DNA of 8,445 bases, from NCBI GenBank assembly GCA_009885905.1, contig VFJU01000005.1:1-8445 (forward strand). Direction: 5' to 3'. Below are positions 6,202-8,445 of the stretch, one piece after another. Position numbers and translations under genes: made by a program. This stretch comes from Verrucomicrobiota bacterium (lineage in GTDB: Bacteria; Verrucomicrobiota; Verrucomicrobiia; Verrucomicrobiales; Akkermansiaceae). The notes beneath the pieces are model-generated. The model searched no databases and was not told where the DNA came from. It saw only the letters and a program-made list of their open reading frames with translations. Each line of letters starts with the position of its first letter. Within the stretch, counting starts at the first letter, position 1.

Positions 6202-7839
6202 ATGAAAAGTTGCATCCAAATCACTAGTTCATTCGCCTTCATATTTACTCTGTTGCTTTTGACACCCGTGTCGGCCGAACCTGCTCAGAAATCCAATGTT
6301 TTGTTCATTGCGATCGATGATTTGAAACCTATTCTTGGCTGCTACGGCAACAGGCTCATTAAAACTCCGAATATCGATCGGTTAGCGAAAATGGGCACTG
6401 TCTTTAAGAGTAACTATTGCCAGCAAGCGATCTGTGGTCCAACAAGAGCAAGCCTGATGACCGGAAAACGCCCAGACTCTACAAAAGTCTGGGATCTGAA
6501 AGCGAAGCTGCGGCAGGTGAGCCCAAACATCGTCAGCCTGCCACAATATTTTGCAGCGCAAGGGTATTCGACCCAAGGAATTGGTAAAGTTTATGACTCA
6601 AGAAATGTAGATGCCGACGAGGACAAGCTTTCATGGAGCGTCCCTTATCACAAAACCAAATCAAAGTATTACGATGCCGAAAATGGAGAACCGGTTTTTA
6701 AGCGTTATCAAAATAAAAACACCAAGTTGTTAGCAGACCAATTTTTTGCTGAAGCTGTAAAAAATGGGATGAATAAAAAAGACGCTACTGAATTCGCATC
6801 GACTAAAATCAAACCATCAGTCGAATCCGAAGATTTACCTGATAATGCCTATAACGATGGTGCAAATGCGTTACAAGCTGCAGATATTTTGAAGGAACTG
6901 AGCAAGAAAAACCAACCGTTCTTTTTTGCCGTAGGTTTTGCGAAACCTCATTTACCATTTGTGGCACCGAAAAAATATTGGGATTTCTATCAAAGGACCG
7001 AAATACCAATTGCATCATTTCAAGAGCAATCAACTAATAGTGTGGCAACGGCCTACCACGATGCTGGAGAATTGAGAGCATACACCGATATCCCGCCGCT
7101 GCTTGCTTTCACTGATCAAAAAGCCAGCGGATTGACCTTGCCGATCGAAAAGCAAAAAGAACTGATTCACGGATATTACTCTGCGATTTCTTATACCGAT
7201 GCTCAGGTGGGAATTTTGCTGGATACCCTTGATGTCTTGGGGCTTACCAAGAATACGATTGTAATTCTTTGGGGCGATCATGGCTGGCATCTGGGGGATC
7301 ACAACCTCTGGTGCAAACACACCAATTTTGAAGAAGCCACGCGGACTCCATTGATCATCTCGGCGCCGGGCATCGCCGCGTCTTCCACCGAAGCGATGAG
7401 TGAATTCGTAGATATATTTCCTACTCTTTGTGACTTAAGCGGTTTGAAAATTCCAGGAGACTTGGATGGGAAGAGCCTTGTTCCGATCATGAAACAAACC
7501 GCTGCCTCAGTTAAAAATTATTCTATCAGCCAATATCCTCGCACCGGCACCAAAAGCGAAACGGCGCGTCAAGGTTACTCTTCTGGAAAAGTGATGGGAT
7601 ATTCGCTTAGGAATCATCGCTACCGATACACCATTTGGTTAGCAAATGACTTCAGAAGCTCGCAGCCATTCAATGCTGAGTGGGTCGTCGGAACGGAGTT
7701 GTATGACTATGAAAAAGATCCAAAAGAGACCATCAACGTCGCGAACGAAAAAGATTATAAATCAATAACCGAAGATTTGAACGCCCAATTAATTGGCTTT
7801 TTGAAGACTCAAGTGAATAGCGCGCTGCCCAGTTTATAA
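6202..7839 (+). CDS. Secreted type I sulfatase, iduronate-2-sulfatase type
   Basis: A 545-residue exported enzyme with a signal peptide at 1-25 (hydrophobic core 11-20, VSA before E26). It hydrolyses sulfate esters, most likely from sulfated polysaccharides. Core features are NVLFIAIDDLKPILGCYGN (32-50) with metal-binding D39/D40, and CGPTR (78-82), in which C78 would be oxidised to formylglycine and R82 assists. WGDHGWHLGDHNLWCKH (357-373) supplies metal-binding D359/H360 and K372/H373. PHLPFVAP, YYSAISYTDAQVG and the C-terminal ELYDYEKDPKETINVA are typical. The similarity in order and wording to human iduronate-2-sulfatase is strong, indicating that subfamily, but the bacterial substrate (for example fucoidan, carrageenan, heparan or chondroitin fragments) cannot be read from sequence. 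No formylglycine-generating enzyme lies in the window. The ATG is preceded by AATAATAAA, not a Shine-Dalgarno sequence. The gene is AT-richer than its neighbours to the left. Confidence 0.95.
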   Translation: MKSCIQITSSFAFIFTLLLLTPVSAEPAQKSNVLFIAIDDLKPILGCYGNRLIKTPNIDRLAKMGTVFKSNYCQQAICGPTRASLMTGKRPDSTKVWDLKAKLRQVSPNIVSLPQYFAAQGYSTQGIGKVYDSRNVDADEDKLSWSVPYHKTKSKYYDAENGEPVFKRYQNKNTKLLADQFFAEAVKNGMNKKDATEFASTKIKPSVESEDLPDNAYNDGANALQAADILKELSKKNQPFFFAVGFAKPHLPFVAPKKYWDFYQRTEIPIASFQEQSTNSVATAYHDAGELRAYTDIPPLLAFTDQKASGLTLPIEKQKELIHGYYSAISYTDAQVGILLDTLDVLGLTKNTIVILWGDHGWHLGDHNLWCKHTNFEEATRTPLIISAPGIAASSTEAMSEFVDIFPTLCDLSGLKIPGDLDGKSLVPIMKQTAASVKNYSISQYPRTGTKSETARQGYSSGKVMGYSLRNHRYRYTIWLANDFRSSQPFNAEWVVGTELYDYEKDPKETINVANEKDYKSITEDLNAQLIGFLKTQVNSALPSL

Positions 7840-7849
7840 CAGATTAAGT

Positions 7850-7869
7850 AACCTAATGAGAATTAGGTT
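7850..7869 (+). terminator. Perfect 8-base hairpin with GAGA loop after the sulfatase
   Basis: AACCTAAT (7850-7857) and ATTAGGTT (7862-7869) form a perfect stem closed by GAGA, a GNRA-type tetraloop. It starts ten bases after the sulfatase stop. The sequence after it (CGTTTGCTG) is a poor T-tract, so it may be a transcript-end stabiliser or a weak terminator. I see nothing else in the gap up to 8072. Confidence 0.5.
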
Positions 7870-8072
7870 CGTTTGCTGATCGATTCGCTACCATACGTTT
7901 GGGAATGACTGCCTAGATGTTTTTCTAACGAATGGACTGATGATTACAAATACCGGATTTGATGATCTCGACGGGTGAAATGGGCAACACCGCTAGGCGA
8001 TTTTGGCTACATTACCGTAGATTTTCTTTTTCAAGTGTTGTCGTTAAGCCCTAAATCGACTATTTTAACACC

Positions 8073-8396
8073 ATGGCAGATGAAAATTGCGACATAGCTC
8101 CCACATGGATTGAGAATAGTGCCTTGACTGCACCTGCATTACTGGGTGCGGCGGCGGGCTTGTTACTTGGTGATTTGATGCACCGCGGCGCTCGGCGGGG
8201 AGTAGGTATTGGTCTCGGAGCTTTAGGAATCGCAGCGCTTCTCCCATTTGTCGTCGGTGGAGTTACAGACCTAGTGGCGGGCCCTCGAAGTAAACTCGGA
8301 GTTCGCCGCAAAATTCAACGCATTCGTGATGCTGGAATTGTGGCACCAGACTATAACGAGGTTGAAGAACAGTTACGCGAACAGGGTCTGCTCTGA
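8073..8396 (+). CDS. Small inner-membrane protein with two glycine/alanine-rich helices
   Basis: A 107-residue protein. After a polar N terminus (MADENCDIAPTWIEN) there are two hydrophobic segments at about 17-35 (ALTAPALLGAAAGLLLGDL) and 44-66 (VGIGLGALGIAALLPFVVGG), separated by the basic loop MHRGARRG, so the loop is probably cytoplasmic and both ends periplasmic, or the reverse if the basic tail dominates. The soluble C-terminal 40 residues (PRSKLGVRRKIQRIRDAGI, then EVEEQLREQGLL) are basic then acidic and look helical. The glycine pattern suits close helix packing. I do not recognise the family. The start ATG lies after TTTTAACACC with no Shine-Dalgarno sequence. Only four bases separate its stop from the next gene, so the two are likely co-transcribed. 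Confidence 0.75.
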   Translation: MADENCDIAPTWIENSALTAPALLGAAAGLLLGDLMHRGARRGVGIGLGALGIAALLPFVVGGVTDLVAGPRSKLGVRRKIQRIRDAGIVAPDYNEVEEQLREQGLL

Positions 8397-8400
8397 GCCA

Positions 8401-8445
8401 ATGCGGATCGCAGTGACTGGCACAACGGGACGGGTCGGCGCCGCA
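8401..8445 (+). CDS. NAD(P)-binding Rossmann-fold protein (sugar-nucleotide reductase/epimerase-like), 3' cut by window edge
   Basis: Only 15 codons are in the window: MRIAVTGTTGRVGAA. This is a beta strand followed by the TGxxGxxG dinucleotide-binding turn of extended short-chain dehydrogenases, at the extreme N terminus as in dTDP-4-dehydrorhamnose reductase (RmlD), NAD-dependent epimerases and NmrA-type proteins. Which of these cannot be decided from 15 residues. It starts four bases after the small membrane protein, indicating an operon. Confidence 0.75.
   Translation, partial: MRIAVTGTTGRVGAA

Overview
The window looks like a chromosomal stretch from a Gram-negative bacterium, most likely of the Planctomycetes-Verrucomicrobia-Chlamydiae group, with Verrucomicrobiota my best guess. 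The reasons are a secreted iduronate-2-sulfatase-type sulfatase, a secreted NHL propeller, a SlyB-type lipoprotein, a zinc-independent L31, and start codons that mostly lack a Shine-Dalgarno sequence. The phylum is an inference from gene content, not from a marker-gene tree. There is no rRNA, tRNA, CRISPR array, insertion sequence or integrase, and nothing suggests a mobile island.

Layout, left to right. Bases 1-694 (minus strand) hold a two-gene unit: a small unrecognised protein followed, with a 46-base overlap, by a nucleotidyltransferase-fold protein cut by the left edge. The arrangement resembles a toxin-antitoxin pair. At 787-1407 (plus) lies a disordered, very basic protein with a conserved-looking C-terminal helical segment. 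Facing it is nuoA (1519-1890, minus), the subunit A gene of respiratory complex I, standing alone without nuoB after it. A strong intrinsic terminator (1945-1976) separates nuoA from a small basic protein (1996-2319, minus) with a possible winged-helix segment. Across a 205-base AT-rich divergent region lies the ribosomal protein L31 type B gene (2525-2794, plus).

The right half holds a secreted six-bladed NHL propeller related to peptidyl-alpha-hydroxyglycine alpha-amidating lyases (3080-4171, plus). It converges on a SlyB-like glycine-zipper lipoprotein (4238-4696, minus), which follows a minimal DEAD-box RNA helicase (4776-5951, minus). Divergent from the helicase is a secreted type I sulfatase of the iduronate-2-sulfatase type (6202-7839, plus). 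Finally, a two-helix small membrane protein (8073-8396) is closely followed by the first 15 codons of a Rossmann-fold NAD(P)-binding sugar-nucleotide reductase/epimerase-like protein (8401 onward).

Most genes appear to be single transcription units of housekeeping or envelope function (respiration, translation, RNA remodelling, cell envelope, polysaccharide desulfation) rather than one pathway. The best candidates for something not well described are the nucleotidyltransferase pair at the left edge, the small protein divergent from L31, and the propeller lyase homologue with altered metal-site residues. The two convergent gene junctions also each carry a perfect palindrome with the same AGATATCT core.
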